Translations under genes and position numbers: made by a program | NCBI GenBank assembly: GCA_045643185.1 | Contig: JAZUKH010000280.1 | Location: forward strand, 1-64,000 | From: RGIG464 sp045643185 | GTDB taxonomy: Bacteria; Myxococcota_A; Bradymonadia; UBA4248 | Reading direction: 5' to 3' | DNA: 64,000 bases | Shown: piece after piece, positions 25,088-35,506 of the stretch | Layout of the letters: each line of letters opens with the position of its first letter | Position numbering within the stretch: position 1 is the first letter of the stretch | Notes under the pieces: model-generated | What the model saw: the letters and a program-made list of their open reading frames with translations, nothing else | What the model was told of the DNA's origin: nothing | Database searches by the model: none

Positions 25088-27943
25088 CTATTTCAGTTTT
25101 TCGAAATCAATGAGGTCCTCGATATCCGGTCCCTTTTTGTCATCAGCCTGACCGGCGTTGTCCTGCGCCTTTTTGAGTTCCGCCTCTTTTTGGGCTTCTT
25201 CAAAGTTTTTCTGAGCCACCGCGGCGTGCATATCGAAATCTTCCTCAACTTCTTCGCGCTGAGCGGTATTATCATGGATCATATCGAGCTCAGTATAGGC
25301 AAACCCTTTGATGACGAGATCATCGGGTGCCGTTTTTTCGACCACTTCATCGGGATCAGTCGGCTCATCGAGCGTGAGTTTGAGTTCTTCGACGACGGGC
25401 TTTTTAGGCGCCTGATTTTTGAGTTCTTCGAGCTCGCGCAACGCCTCTTCGCGCTCTTTGATAGCCTGTTCACGGGCAGCAGCCTGTTTTTCAGCAATGA
25501 GTCTGGCCATTCGTTCGGCATAGGATTCCGGCATAGCCTTTGGCTCGTCATCATCATCGAGTTCAAGTTTGAGGGCATTGGCCGCTTTGGCGCGTTCAGC
25601 TTCTTCAATTTTTCGCTGCTGTTCGGCTTCGAGTTCTCGGATCTGTTCGCTGCGAGCGTCGCCAACCGACACCGTTTTGACCTGCACGTCTTTGAGCGCC
25701 TCAACAGGGTGAGCATCGAGACGAGCGAAGTCAGGCGCCTCATCTTCGTTAAGCACGAGGTGTTGATTTTCGAAAGCAGCCTCGCGTTGAGCCATCTGAG
25801 CCTCTTCGAGTTCACGAATCTGGGCTTCGCGCTCGGCGAGTGCAGCGCGTTCGGCGTTTGAAAGCACTTTGGGCTTTTTGACCTCGGTCTGAGCGTTCGA
25901 AGCCGCACCAGCAGCCGGTTTTTCGTCATCGAGCGTCATCTTGAGATCATAGTGCGTTGCAGGCGCATCGTCATCGAAGAGACGCGTGAAGTCTTTGGCC
26001 TGAACGTCGCCAAACTCAGCCTCGGTGGAGCTTGTCGCACGGGCTTCGCGCGCCTGCTCGTACACCGATTTGACCGGCTCGACAGGCTTGACTTCGACGG
26101 GCTTCACGGGTTCCGGTTCTTCGTCGAGCGTCATTTTGAGATCATAGCTGGTCTTATGCTCGGTCGTAAAGAAATCGCCCGAGAAACTACGTGCCTTATC
26201 TTCAATGGCTTTTTGTTCTTCCGAACCGTCGTCGAATTTTGGGATCTCGTTTTCCTGGAGATTATCAAAAAACGCGTTGAAATCCTTACCCGTGTTGACA
26301 GCTTCAGCGGGCATGACCGATTCTTTTTCGACCTGGTCACGAATGGACGAGTCATCGGCATCAGCCTGTTCAAAGAAGCTTGAAAAGTCTTTTTTGGGCT
26401 TCTCAGCTTCGTTTTCGGCATTTTCGGCTTTAAAATTCTCTTCGTCAGCGGCACGTCGATCATCGTCAGCGCTAAAGAAGCTGGAAAAGTCTTTGTGTTC
26501 GACCTCATCGGCATCCTCGTCATTGAGGTGATGCTCTTCGACATCGTTGAAGAACCCTGTGAAATCCTTAGCTTCTTTCTGCGCGTCAGCATCCTGAGTG
26601 GCATTTTCCTCGTTGGCGCGGCGAGCGGCCTCGTCATCGGCATCAGCGGCGTCAAAGTATCGTGCACTGGCTTCGACCGTCCCTTCGTCATCGGTCATTT
26701 TGAGCTGTTCGTGTACGTATTTTTCTGGTTCCGCGTTGAGCAACTCAGCTTCGCGTTCCGCGGCTTCAACAGCGAGTTTTGCGCGAACGGCTTCCTGTGC
26801 CTGACGCTGTCGTTCTTCAAAAAGCTTGGCTGCTTTCGCCTCGCTTTCTTCTTTGGCATCGTGGAAGCTGTTATCGACGTAGCCATTTTGGAGCTGGTCG
26901 GGATCCACGCCGGCATCCTGTAAGATCTTACGAGCTTCTTCGTCGAGTCCGGGCACTTCGATGCGGCGTTCGGGCATTTCCATGAGTCCCTTAATGAAGC
27001 AACGATATTCAGCGATGGCACCGGTTTCAGGCAGCTCGACGGTTTTTCCACGCAACGCGGCGAGTGCAATGATCGTAAGGATGGACGTGTCGTAATACTT
27101 GGGCACGGGGTAATGCTGCGGCGACAAGTAAGCGTCACCAGCTTTTTTTGCACAATCCTCGGCAAACCATTCGGCGACGGGCGCGAGCACTTCGCCGACC
27201 ATGTCAAACTGCCCGTTGAGCACGCAGGCGATGGCGGTGTTAAGGCAGTCGTAGCGTCGAATCTTATTAAGAATGGACGCGGGCGGGTTACCGCGCAGGC
27301 TGTCGCGAGCCTTCATATACATATTCAGCGCCACGACGGCTTCGTCATCAAACCCACGGCCGATCGAAGCCAGCACACCGGCATAAATGACGGCGCTCAA
27401 ACCAGCGAGTTCGTAGAAGTCGGCACAAAAGTCACGGCGGAAGAAGGAAGTCATGAGGTTTGCTTCTTCCATGACGTCGTCAGACGCCGTTTTGCCGATG
27501 ACCATCATCAGTGGAATGCCATACGTCGCGGCGAATTCCATGGTGAGCATGGGCATGCCGCTCATGATGCCAACTTCGACGGGCATGATACGGCGCGTCA
27601 TGAACATTTCGGGCGGCTTGAGTTCGAGGTGCATGGAAGCGCGGTCGTGCAGACAGCGTGCGGCCATGAACATATCGTCGATGACTTCGAACACGTCGTC
27701 ACCGGCGGCAAACCTGAGTTGAGAACGCTGCAGATACCAGTCAAGATTACGGTAATCGGTCTCATCGCAGTGTTTGCTGAAGAAATCGGTACACTCGTCG
27801 AGCCTGGCATCGATGGCTGCAAGATCGATATTTTTGATACGTGCGTCACCGCGTGGCGCGGTTTCAAACTCGTTGACCACGGTCGGTTCAAAAGATTCGG
27901 GGTTCAAATTTTGTTTTGTATTCGTCGAATCCGTATCGCTCAT
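25088..27943 (-). CDS. Large acidic scaffold-like protein with repeated KDFxxFF and DLKMTLD motifs
   Basis: 951 residues from ATG 27943 (GAGGAG, 7-base spacer). Residues 1-320 form a helical, partly hydrophobic domain of no recognised family. Residues 330-950 are highly charged and disordered-looking, with short repeated motifs: K-D-F-x-x-(F/L)-F appears at least five times (KDFTGFF, KDFSSFF twice, KDFNAFF, KDFTRLF), and LK(M/L)xLD(D/E) appears at least four times (YDLKMTLDEEP, YDLKMTLDDEK, LKLELDDDDE, LKLTLDEPTD). Some sections are heptad-like coiled coil (QRQAQEAVRAKLAVEAAERE). Such spaced linear motifs suggest a multivalent scaffold that recruits several copies of partners. No homologue recognised. 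Confidence 0.8.
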   Translation of the reverse strand: MSDTDSTNTKQNLNPESFEPTVVNEFETAPRGDARIKNIDLAAIDARLDECTDFFSKHCDETDYRNLDWYLQRSQLRFAAGDDVFEVIDDMFMAARCLHDRASMHLELKPPEMFMTRRIMPVEVGIMSGMPMLTMEFAATYGIPLMMVIGKTASDDVMEEANLMTSFFRRDFCADFYELAGLSAVIYAGVLASIGRGFDDEAVVALNMYMKARDSLRGNPPASILNKIRRYDCLNTAIACVLNGQFDMVGEVLAPVAEWFAEDCAKKAGDAYLSPQHYPVPKYYDTSILTIIALAALRGKTVELPETGAIAEYRCFIKGLMEMPERRIEVPGLDEEARKILQDAGVDPDQLQNGYVDNSFHDAKEESEAKAAKLFEERQRQAQEAVRAKLAVEAAEREAELLNAEPEKYVHEQLKMTDDEGTVEASARYFDAADADDEAARRANEENATQDADAQKEAKDFTGFFNDVEEHHLNDEDADEVEHKDFSSFFSADDDRRAADEENFKAENAENEAEKPKKDFSSFFEQADADDSSIRDQVEKESVMPAEAVNTGKDFNAFFDNLQENEIPKFDDGSEEQKAIEDKARSFSGDFFTTEHKTSYDLKMTLDEEPEPVKPVEVKPVEPVKSVYEQAREARATSSTEAEFGDVQAKDFTRLFDDDAPATHYDLKMTLDDEKPAAGAASNAQTEVKKPKVLSNAERAALAEREAQIRELEEAQMAQREAAFENQHLVLNEDEAPDFARLDAHPVEALKDVQVKTVSVGDARSEQIRELEAEQQRKIEEAERAKAANALKLELDDDDEPKAMPESYAERMARLIAEKQAAAREQAIKEREEALRELEELKNQAPKKPVVEELKLTLDEPTDPDEVVEKTAPDDLVIKGFAYTELDMIHDNTAQREEVEEDFDMHAAVAQKNFEEAQKEAELKKAQDNAGQADDKKGPDIEDLIDFEKLK

Positions 27944-27981
27944 GCGTTTTCTCCTCAGCAAAATAAGTTTGGTCTGCATTC

Positions 27982-28046
27982 ATGCGGCGTATTCGCGCAC
28001 GCGAATAGCCGCATGGCGTCGGGCGTATTCGCAAAGCGAATAGCCC
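27982..28046. repeat. Two adjacent hairpins with the family-A core
   Basis: ATGCGGCGTATTCGCG/CGCGAATAGCCGCAT, then GGGCGTATTCGC/GCGAATAGCCC. The first has the same GCGGCGTAT...ATAGCCGC bulged-G stem as the long REP-like elements, but without the GGGGGA/TCCCCC side hairpin. Confidence 0.7.
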
Positions 28047-28172
28047 GCGCTCCCCAAAATATCCCAAATAATCGTCATTTCAGCGTTGCAACGTGTTTTC
28101 CGTAGCAACGACGCGAGCCTTAGGCGTTTTCATTCAGCGCAGCTCGCATTTCAAACATCCCAAGCACGCGGA

Positions 28173-30071
<1,899 letters not shown>

Positions 30072-30159
30072 AATATGCCCCGTAATCAGAGCTGCACGAC
30101 GCAGCGGTAAAAAAAATGCGCGTGCATTTTAACTGTACGGCCTATTTAACGCAAGAAAG

Positions 30160-30190
30160 GACGCGCAAATTTGGACATTATTTGCGCGTC
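30160..30190 (-). terminator. Hairpin terminator after lepB
   Basis: GACGCGCAAAT (30160-30170) and ATTTGCGCGTC (30180-30190) are a perfect 11-bp stem with a 9-base loop. Read on the minus strand it is followed by a pyrimidine-rich CTTTCTT, 20 bases past the lepB stop. Confidence 0.7.
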
Positions 30191-30208
30191 AGGATCTGTT
30201 TGCCGAAC

Positions 30209-31363
30209 TCAGTGGATCGCCGAGAACATTCGGTTTGCACGCAAGCCGTGTGTGCCGCTGCTCCACCAGATGATCTGTGCGCGTCCTTTGATATTGTCGA
30301 CGGGCACCTGTCCCCAACATCGCGAGTCGAGCGAGTTGTCGCGGTTATCGCCCATCGCGAAAAAGTGACCTGGCTTAACGACGATCGGCCCAAAGTGACT
30401 ATCGGTCTCGGGCAGTTGATGCGTCATCGTGGTGAATTCCGCGTCACCGTGCCGCACGTGGTTCCAATAACCTTCACGTCGGTCAGAAATACCGAATTTA
30501 TTGATGACCGTGTGCTGATAATACGGCGTCGAATTTATCGGTTCGCCATTGACGAGCACGACCTGGTTGATGACCTCGATACGGTCACCTTCCACCCCGA
30601 TAACGCGCTTAATGTAGTCTTTCTCGCCCACGAGTGCTTCGGGGCGCATACACAACGAGTTAGTGCGGGCGAGGTGTTCCGCGGCTTCCTGCTGTGGGAA
30701 GGCAAACACGACGACGTCACCGCGTTTCACGTCACTGAAATGTGCGACATACTTGTTAAGGATCGGCAAACGGATGCCGTAACTCAACTTGGTAACGAAA
30801 AGCTGGTCGCCTTCAAGCAACGTAGGCACCATAGAACGCGTCGGGATCTTAAACGGCTCGATGAAGAACGTACGAAGGATGAGCGCAAACACCAAGGCAA
30901 ACATCAAGCTTTCGAAAACTTCACGCGTGGCGCTTTTTTCAAAGGGTTTGAGCGCGGTCGAAGCGATCTTTTTGACCGTGGCGAGTGCCGCCAGGTCAAC
31001 GCCTTGCGCACTGTCGAGCGATTCTTTAAGTTTTTGAGACGCCGCAACGAAATTCTGTTCTGCGTCTTTATCAATTTTGCCCTTACCCGCTTTGTAGAGC
31101 TTCATGGCGTCTTTGAGCGCGACTTTGGCGTCTTTGCGCATCTTGGGTGATGCGTCAAAAGCAACTTTGTTCGCAGCATCAGCCTTGTTCTCAGCGGATT
31201 CGCCATCGGACTCGTGATCAGACGGGGTGTCATTGGGCGTGTCAGCTTGGTTTTCAGCCTCAGACGGGGTGTCGTTGGGCATATCAGCCGACGTGACTTG
31301 GTTTTCAGCCTCAGACGGGGTGTTCTCAGGCGTCATAGGATTTGGTGTATCGTTTTCAGGCAT
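30209..31363 (-). CDS. lepB: Signal peptidase I
   Basis: 384 residues from ATG 31363 (GTG 31372 is an alternative). The catalytic serine is in IPTRSMVPTLLEGD and the general-base lysine in KDYIKRVIGVEGD; the C-terminal MGDNRDNSLDSRCWG and VPVDNIKG boxes are present. It has one transmembrane segment (FALVFALILRTFFIEPF) before the active site. The N-terminal extension of about 125 residues is unusual: a Thr/Pro/Glu-rich part with NDTPSEAENQ-like repeats, then a Lys-rich helical part. It cleaves signal peptides of exported proteins. Its transcript starts right after a strong terminator for the FHA gene. Confidence 0.93.
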   Translation of the reverse strand: MPENDTPNPMTPENTPSEAENQVTSADMPNDTPSEAENQADTPNDTPSDHESDGESAENKADAANKVAFDASPKMRKDAKVALKDAMKLYKAGKGKIDKDAEQNFVAASQKLKESLDSAQGVDLAALATVKKIASTALKPFEKSATREVFESLMFALVFALILRTFFIEPFKIPTRSMVPTLLEGDQLFVTKLSYGIRLPILNKYVAHFSDVKRGDVVVFAFPQQEAAEHLARTNSLCMRPEALVGEKDYIKRVIGVEGDRIEVINQVVLVNGEPINSTPYYQHTVINKFGISDRREGYWNHVRHGDAEFTTMTHQLPETDSHFGPIVVKPGHFFAMGDNRDNSLDSRCWGQVPVDNIKGRAQIIWWSSGTHGLRANRMFSAIH

Positions 31364-31371
31364 ACTAATCA

Positions 31372-31405
31372 CAAAAAATCCCCCTTGTCCACGAGGTCAA
31401 GGGGG
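31372..31405 (-). terminator. Strong terminator between the FHA gene and lepB
   Basis: CCCCCTTG/CAAGGGGG stem on the minus strand followed by ATTTTTT, immediately before the lepB start. Confidence 0.88.
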
Positions 31406-31421
31406 AATCTAATACGGGGGA

Positions 31422-32402
31422 TTAAGCGATATCGGGTGACTCGACGCGGAAGAGCTGTTGTCCAAGGAAGATGAGGTCGCCGTGATAGAGGCTGCAACGG
31501 CCATTTATTTTCATCCAAGTTCCGTTAGAGGAATTCATGTCGAGGAGGTAATAATTTCCGTCTTCGCGCGGGAAGATCTGAGCATGTCTTCCGCTCATGA
31601 AGCGGTCTTTATTGAAGATGATATCGCCCTGTTCACGTCCGAAGTTAGCGCCTTCGGGTGAGAGGCAATAAACATTCTGAGTAATATTGCCGATACCGAT
31701 CTGTACGAGTTTGAAATCGCCGTTTGTCGGGGGTGATCCCATATATCGGGTACCATCGGAGGAACGAGCTTTTGAAGAAACGACCTGTTCGAAGCGTTCG
31801 AAGCGGAGCAACTGTCGTCCAGCCAAAAAGACATCACCGGGGTGCAACATGACCTCACCGCGCACGCGGATGTATGAGCCATTGAGGCTATCGAGGTCTT
31901 CGATATAAAGGCTTCGGTCTTTAACGATGAGTCTTGCCTGACGGGGCGAGAGGTAGGCATCGGTCGGGAAGCGGGAGTCGCCGGAGCGGCCAATGATGGT
32001 CTCGTTGTATTTCAGGGGGATACGCGCGCCATCGGTAGAATCTTCGTTGATCTGAATGAGGGAGATATCGAGATCGATCGGCTGAACGTCGATCTCCTCG
32101 AATTCGTGTTTATCGCCAGCATTACCGAGGTAAGCGGCGCAATAACCGCAATACTTATTGGAGCGGGGGCAAACGGCACCACAGCTTCGACAATGGACTT
32201 CATTTTCGCCGACGGGGGCGGAATAAAAGATGTCGGAGAGGGAAGAATCGCCGTAGGCATCGTGACCAACGCTCGAAGAGTTTTTACGACGTTTTGCGGA
32301 ACCGCCACTGGAAGCTTTGTCGTCTTCTTTCGCAAGGACTTTGAGCAGGACCTCGGTAAGACGCTCATCGATGTGGCCGGCATTAGAACCATTAACAGTC
32401 AT
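31422..32402 (-). CDS. Zinc-ribbon protein with two FHA domains
   Basis: 326 residues. The N terminus (1-60) is basic and Ser-rich. A zinc ribbon (Cys71, Cys74, Cys85, Cys88; CxxC...CxxC) follows. FHA domain 1 spans about 125-195 (IIGRSGDSRF, LSPRQARL, DSLNGSYIRV) and FHA domain 2 about 235-315 (FGREQGD, SGRHAQIF, NSSNGTWMK). FHA domains bind phosphothreonine, so it probably reads the output of Hanks-type kinases such as the one at 22548-24341. An AGGGG Shine-Dalgarno lies about eight bases upstream of ATG 32402. Confidence 0.9.
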   Translation of the reverse strand: MTVNGSNAGHIDERLTEVLLKVLAKEDDKASSGGSAKRRKNSSSVGHDAYGDSSLSDIFYSAPVGENEVHCRSCGAVCPRSNKYCGYCAAYLGNAGDKHEFEEIDVQPIDLDISLIQINEDSTDGARIPLKYNETIIGRSGDSRFPTDAYLSPRQARLIVKDRSLYIEDLDSLNGSYIRVRGEVMLHPGDVFLAGRQLLRFERFEQVVSSKARSSDGTRYMGSPPTNGDFKLVQIGIGNITQNVYCLSPEGANFGREQGDIIFNKDRFMSGRHAQIFPREDGNYYLLDMNSSNGTWMKINGRCSLYHGDLIFLGQQLFRVESPDIA

Positions 32403-32755
32403 TGAGAACCCCTGTATGAAACAGCGTCTGAAGGACGTGTTGTAAGGCGTAAGGACATAACATGGTATGAAAAAAGGCCCGCGATGCCGTAAGCCATCAC
32501 GTTAAACGACCCTGCAAAGCAGGTGGGCCTCGGTATAGAGTCGGAAAGTATCCTGGACTAGCAGGCGCGCTCGCCGGATCTCTAGGGGATGAGTCCCAAT
32601 GATTAACGCACAAGGGGTTTAGCATAAATCGGCGTTTCGCGAACACCGCAGGCTTTACGCGTTTATAACACGAACGAGCTCAATGGGGATAAAAAAAAAG
32701 CCTTCTGTGACCAGAAGGCTTTTATTTTTCGCAAAGCTTTTAAGCAGCCGGACGA
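32403..32755. ncRNA. Intergenic region with a possible structured RNA on the minus strand
   Basis: A GGGCC...GGCCC stem (32525-32529 with 32476-32480) encloses further hairpins (CCTGC/GCAGG; GATG/CATC) and is followed on the minus strand by six T. Upstream, GGCG/CGCC and GGG/CCC mini-hairpins extend to about 32600. This may be a small RNA of about 130-150 bases or an attenuating leader of the FHA gene. It does not match the conserved cores I know for SRP RNA, tmRNA, RNase P or hammerhead. Length and class are uncertain. Confidence 0.35.
32691..32723 (-). terminator. Terminator of the rplS transcript
   Basis: AAAGCCTTCTG/CAGAAGGCTTTT stem with a run of nine T on the minus strand, 32 bases past rplS. 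Confidence 0.85.
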
Positions 32756-33145
32756 TTAATCCTGAACTTCACCGGTCGTGGGGACCATGGCTTTACGCGT
32801 GCGGACGGATTTGATACGGGCAGCTTTACCACGGAGGTCACGGAGGTAATAAAGTTTCGCGCGACGAACGTTACCGAGGATGGAAACTTCGATCTTAGCG
32901 ATTTTCGGTGAGTGGATGGGGAACGTACGTTCAACACCGCAGCCGTAGGAAATTTTACGGACGGTGAAGGTTTCGCGGCAGCTGGAACCGGAGCGACGGA
33001 TCACGACGCCTTCGAAGATCTGGATACGTTCTTTATCACCATCCTTGATGGAGCAGTGAACGCGAACCGTGTCGCCGGGGCGGAAATCAGGAATGTCGTT
33101 ACGGAGCTGTTTTTTCTCGATAGCAGCGATAATTGGGCAAGTCAT
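32756..33145 (-). CDS. rplS: Ribosomal protein L19
   Basis: 129 residues from ATG 33145, preceded by AGGAG. It has the L19 features: FRPGDTVRVHCSIKDG, RIQIFEGVVIRRSGSS, RETFTVRKISYGCGVERTFP, HSPKIAKIEVSILGNVRRAKLYYLRDLRGK. A longer upstream open frame exists but has no ribosomal homology. It is the last gene of rpsP-khpA-rimM-trmD-rplS, 97 bases after trmD. Confidence 0.97.
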   Translation of the reverse strand: MTCPIIAAIEKKQLRNDIPDFRPGDTVRVHCSIKDGDKERIQIFEGVVIRRSGSSCRETFTVRKISYGCGVERTFPIHSPKIAKIEVSILGNVRRAKLYYLRDLRGKAARIKSVRTRKAMVPTTGEVQD

Positions 33146-33242
33146 GTTTTTAAATCTCCTAAATTTGGAATCATGCGTTAATGACACGCGGCGCGATAGT
33201 ATGCCCGAGCCGATGTCAAAAGTCAAACCATTTGCGGCCCCA

Positions 33243-34043
33243 TCACAGCGATTTTGAGGGGTCATCATCCGCCTGCCCAGCGGATGATTTACGTCGGCGT
33301 CGTTTCGGCTTCGGCTGGGCGAGTCCGACAAGAATCTTGTCTTCTTCGGAGAGCGAGTCAGATAGACGCTCGTAGATCTCGGGACGGCGTTCTTTCGTTC
33401 TAAGAATGGACGCTGCACGACGCCATTTCGCTATAGCTTCGTGGTTACCTCCCAAAAGAATATCGGGAACACAAGCGCCTCTAAAGTCAGTGGGGCGCGT
33501 ATATTGAGGATATTCAAGCCAGCCATCGGAGAAGCTTTCCTCAACAGAAGAATCATCATTTCCGAGAACACCAGGCCATAATCTGGCGATGGCATCTGCC
33601 ATGACCGAAGCGGCTAGCTCACCTCCGGTCAGAACGTAGTCACCAATAGAAAGTTCCTCGTCGACGTAGGCGCGAACGCGCTCATCAACACCTTCATAAT
33701 GACCACACACGAAAGCAACAGACTGATGCTCCGAACTGATCCGCCGCGCGACTTTCTGATCAAACGGCTTTCCCTGCGGGCTCGTAAGCACGACATGAAT
33801 GCCGGGATGATCTTTGCGAACTTGTTCGATCGCATCGACAATGGGACCGGGTTGCATCACAAGACCGGCGCCACCACCATACGGCGCATCATCAACGCGA
33901 TGGTGCTTGTCTGTACTAAAATCGCGAATCTGGGTAAACGAATAACTGAGCGTGCCAGCGGCTACCGCTCGACCAAGGATCGAGCTGCTCATCGCCGTCT
34001 CAAAGTACGCCGGAAAGAGCGATACAAAACAAAGATGACTCAT
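33243..34043 (-). CDS. trmD: tRNA (guanine37-N1)-methyltransferase
   Basis: 266 residues, a SPOUT-class trefoil-knot enzyme forming m1G37. Diagnostic blocks: APYGGGAGLVMQPGPI, GDYVLTGGELAA, ARLWPGVLGN(D)DSS, and LEYPQYTRP. A Lys/Arg-rich tail (PKPKRRRRKSS) follows the usual core. The ATG is at 34043, 3 bases after the rimM stop. Confidence 0.97.
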   Translation of the reverse strand: MSHLCFVSLFPAYFETAMSSSILGRAVAAGTLSYSFTQIRDFSTDKHHRVDDAPYGGGAGLVMQPGPIVDAIEQVRKDHPGIHVVLTSPQGKPFDQKVARRISSEHQSVAFVCGHYEGVDERVRAYVDEELSIGDYVLTGGELAASVMADAIARLWPGVLGNDDSSVEESFSDGWLEYPQYTRPTDFRGACVPDILLGGNHEAIAKWRRAASILRTKERRPEIYERLSDSLSEEDKILVGLAQPKPKRRRRKSSAGQADDDPSKSL

Positions 34044-34046
34044 GAT

Positions 34047-34580
34047 CTACGCCTCGTCGTCATTATAGACAGCGTCGATCTGGGCCATCCATTCTCCATC
34101 GACTTCGATCGTACCTTTCTCGGTATCGACATTACCCACATATTGAGCGACGAAGGGAACCATGCCACTGCCTTTGCCGGACGTGCGCGAATAGCATAGC
34201 AATTCGTGGGCACCACTCGGCATCACGCTTTTCACTTTTCCCCAATCATGACCAGACGAATCCACCAAGTTAAGACCGATCAAATCGCAGACGTAAAACT
34301 CGTCTTTCAGCGGTTTGAGAGCTGAACGGTCGATATAAACTTCCAGACCAGTCAGGCCAAAAGCTTTGTCGCGGTCATCAATGCCTTCCAGCGTCAGCGC
34401 ATAGAAATGCGTGCATTTCTGGCAACGGAGCACCTTATATGGCTTCTGTTCGGAACCAAGGTAGACCGTTTTCACGTGCGCAAGCGTCGTGCTATCCTCA
34501 TCTTTCGGAAATACACGAACTGCTCCGAGAATGCCATGTGCGCGGCCGGCTTCGCCGACCAGTATTCGCGATTCAGACAT
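34047..34580 (-). CDS. rimM: Ribosome maturation factor RimM
   Basis: 177 residues. GEAGRAHGILGAVRV at the N terminus and the PRC-barrel part DEFYVCDLIGLNLV, GTIEVDG(EW) are typical. It helps 30S maturation around S19. A terminator-like hairpin lies 12 bases upstream of its ATG. The usual rpsP-rimM-trmD-rplS order is kept. Confidence 0.95.
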   Translation of the reverse strand: MSESRILVGEAGRAHGILGAVRVFPKDEDSTTLAHVKTVYLGSEQKPYKVLRCQKCTHFYALTLEGIDDRDKAFGLTGLEVYIDRSALKPLKDEFYVCDLIGLNLVDSSGHDWGKVKSVMPSGAHELLCYSRTSGKGSGMVPFVAQYVGNVDTEKGTIEVDGEWMAQIDAVYNDDEA

Positions 34581-34591
34581 CGTCGTCTCTC

Positions 34592-34626
34592 AAAAAAAAG
34601 CACCATGATCATACGAAACATGGTGC
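34592..34626 (-). terminator. Terminator or attenuator upstream of rimM
   Basis: GCACCATG/CATGGTGC (8 bp) with an 11-base loop is followed by eight T on the minus strand. It separates rpsP-khpA from rimM-trmD-rplS and probably sets their relative levels. A nearby start for rimM was not found. Confidence 0.8.
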
Positions 34627-34652
34627 AAATATACGATATAAAACTCGGGCGC

Positions 34653-34889
34653 TTATTCGACAACATCAAGCGTTACACGATATGGCAACGCCTGTTTTCT
34701 CGCCGCCGCATTCAAAATCGTACGAATCGATTCCGCCGTGCGGCCCTGTTTGCCGATAATCTTACCCATGTCGCCAGCAGAAACACGAAGCTCCAGAACG
34801 AGCGTATCGCCCTTCATCACCTCGGTCACATTCACGCCATCGGGGTCATCAACAAGGGTCTTAGCTATACATTCAACGAGTTCTTTCAT
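34653..34889 (-). CDS. khpA: KhpA, KH-domain RNA-binding protein
   Basis: 78 residues from ATG 34889, with GGAG seven bases upstream. The KH core GDMGKIIGKQGRTAESIRTIL carries the GxxG loop (GKQG). KhpA usually lies between rpsP and rimM, as here, and partners KhpB in RNA-based control of cell division in Gram-positives. The partner is not in this window. Confidence 0.9.
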   Translation of the reverse strand: MKELVECIAKTLVDDPDGVNVTEVMKGDTLVLELRVSAGDMGKIIGKQGRTAESIRTILNAAARKQALPYRVTLDVVE

Positions 34890-34918
34890 GTCCTTACTCC
34901 ACGACCAGTTCAAATCGA

Positions 34919-35164
34919 TTACTTGGCTGCTTTCGCCTGGGCGATAAGCGTGCGAACCGTGTCGGAAATCGAAGCACCCTGGGCGATCCACGCATCAACA
35001 CGTTCCATGTTGAAGTTGATCTTGTGGGGGTTGCTCACGGAATCATACGTTCCGAGCTGTTCAATGTAGCGGCCGTCACGAACATTGCGGCTGTCCGTGG
35101 CAACGAGTTTGTAAAACGGATGGTGCGTCGCACCGTGTCTCTGAAGTCGAAGACTTACTGCCAT
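34919..35164 (-). CDS. rpsP: Ribosomal protein S16
   Basis: 81 residues, standard length. LRLQRHGATHHPFYKLVATDSRN, IEQLGTYDS and the trailing VDAWIAQGASISDTV are diagnostic. GGAGG lies before ATG 35164. First gene of the operon; ffh, often its neighbour, is not adjacent here. Confidence 0.96.
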   Translation of the reverse strand: MAVSLRLQRHGATHHPFYKLVATDSRNVRDGRYIEQLGTYDSVSNPHKINFNMERVDAWIAQGASISDTVRTLIAQAKAAK

Positions 35165-35261
35165 CTTTCCTCCAATATACCTTATTGAGTATCTGCTTTG
35201 CAGCTTTGACTAAAAACGCTGTTCTTCCATACCTCCGGAAGTCCAGACAAAAACGCACGCG

Positions 35262-35290
35262 CTTTTACGCTCCACCACGCCCATTGTCAA
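35262..35290 (-). promoter_or_regulatory. rpsP operon promoter
   Basis: The minus strand reads TTGACA (35290-35285), exactly 17 bases, then TAAAAG (35267-35262). The start would be about 90-95 bases upstream of rpsP. Confidence 0.72.
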
Positions 35291-35348
35291 CCCATTTTTG
35301 CCAATCAACAACTTGTAACACTATTACATTAAATATGTGCGTCTGTGT

Positions 35349-35377
35349 TTGACAAATCCAATCAAGACGAATAATTT
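35349..35377 (+). promoter_or_regulatory. Candidate clpX promoter
   Basis: TTGACA (35349-35354), 17 bases, then TAATTT (35372-35377), a weak -10. It gives a leader of roughly 125 bases. The region between the divergent rpsP and clpX promoters holds no other gene. Confidence 0.5.
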
Positions 35378-35506
35378 TAATGGCCTTTTTTCGATATGCC
35401 TACATGTCGGAAAGTCGGGCTTCAAAACCATACTCAATCTTTTCATCCCGCAAATCGGAACAACCCAATGATACCGATTCGCATAAAATAAAGGATCGTT
35501 CGCTTC

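Noticed and set aside
32580..32605. Hammerhead ribozyme
   Set aside because: GATGAGTCCC resembles the core, but the GAAA element and stems are missing.
32756..33418. A 220-residue rplS product
   Set aside because: L19 homology begins at ATG 33145 with its own Shine-Dalgarno; the extension has no ribosomal similarity.
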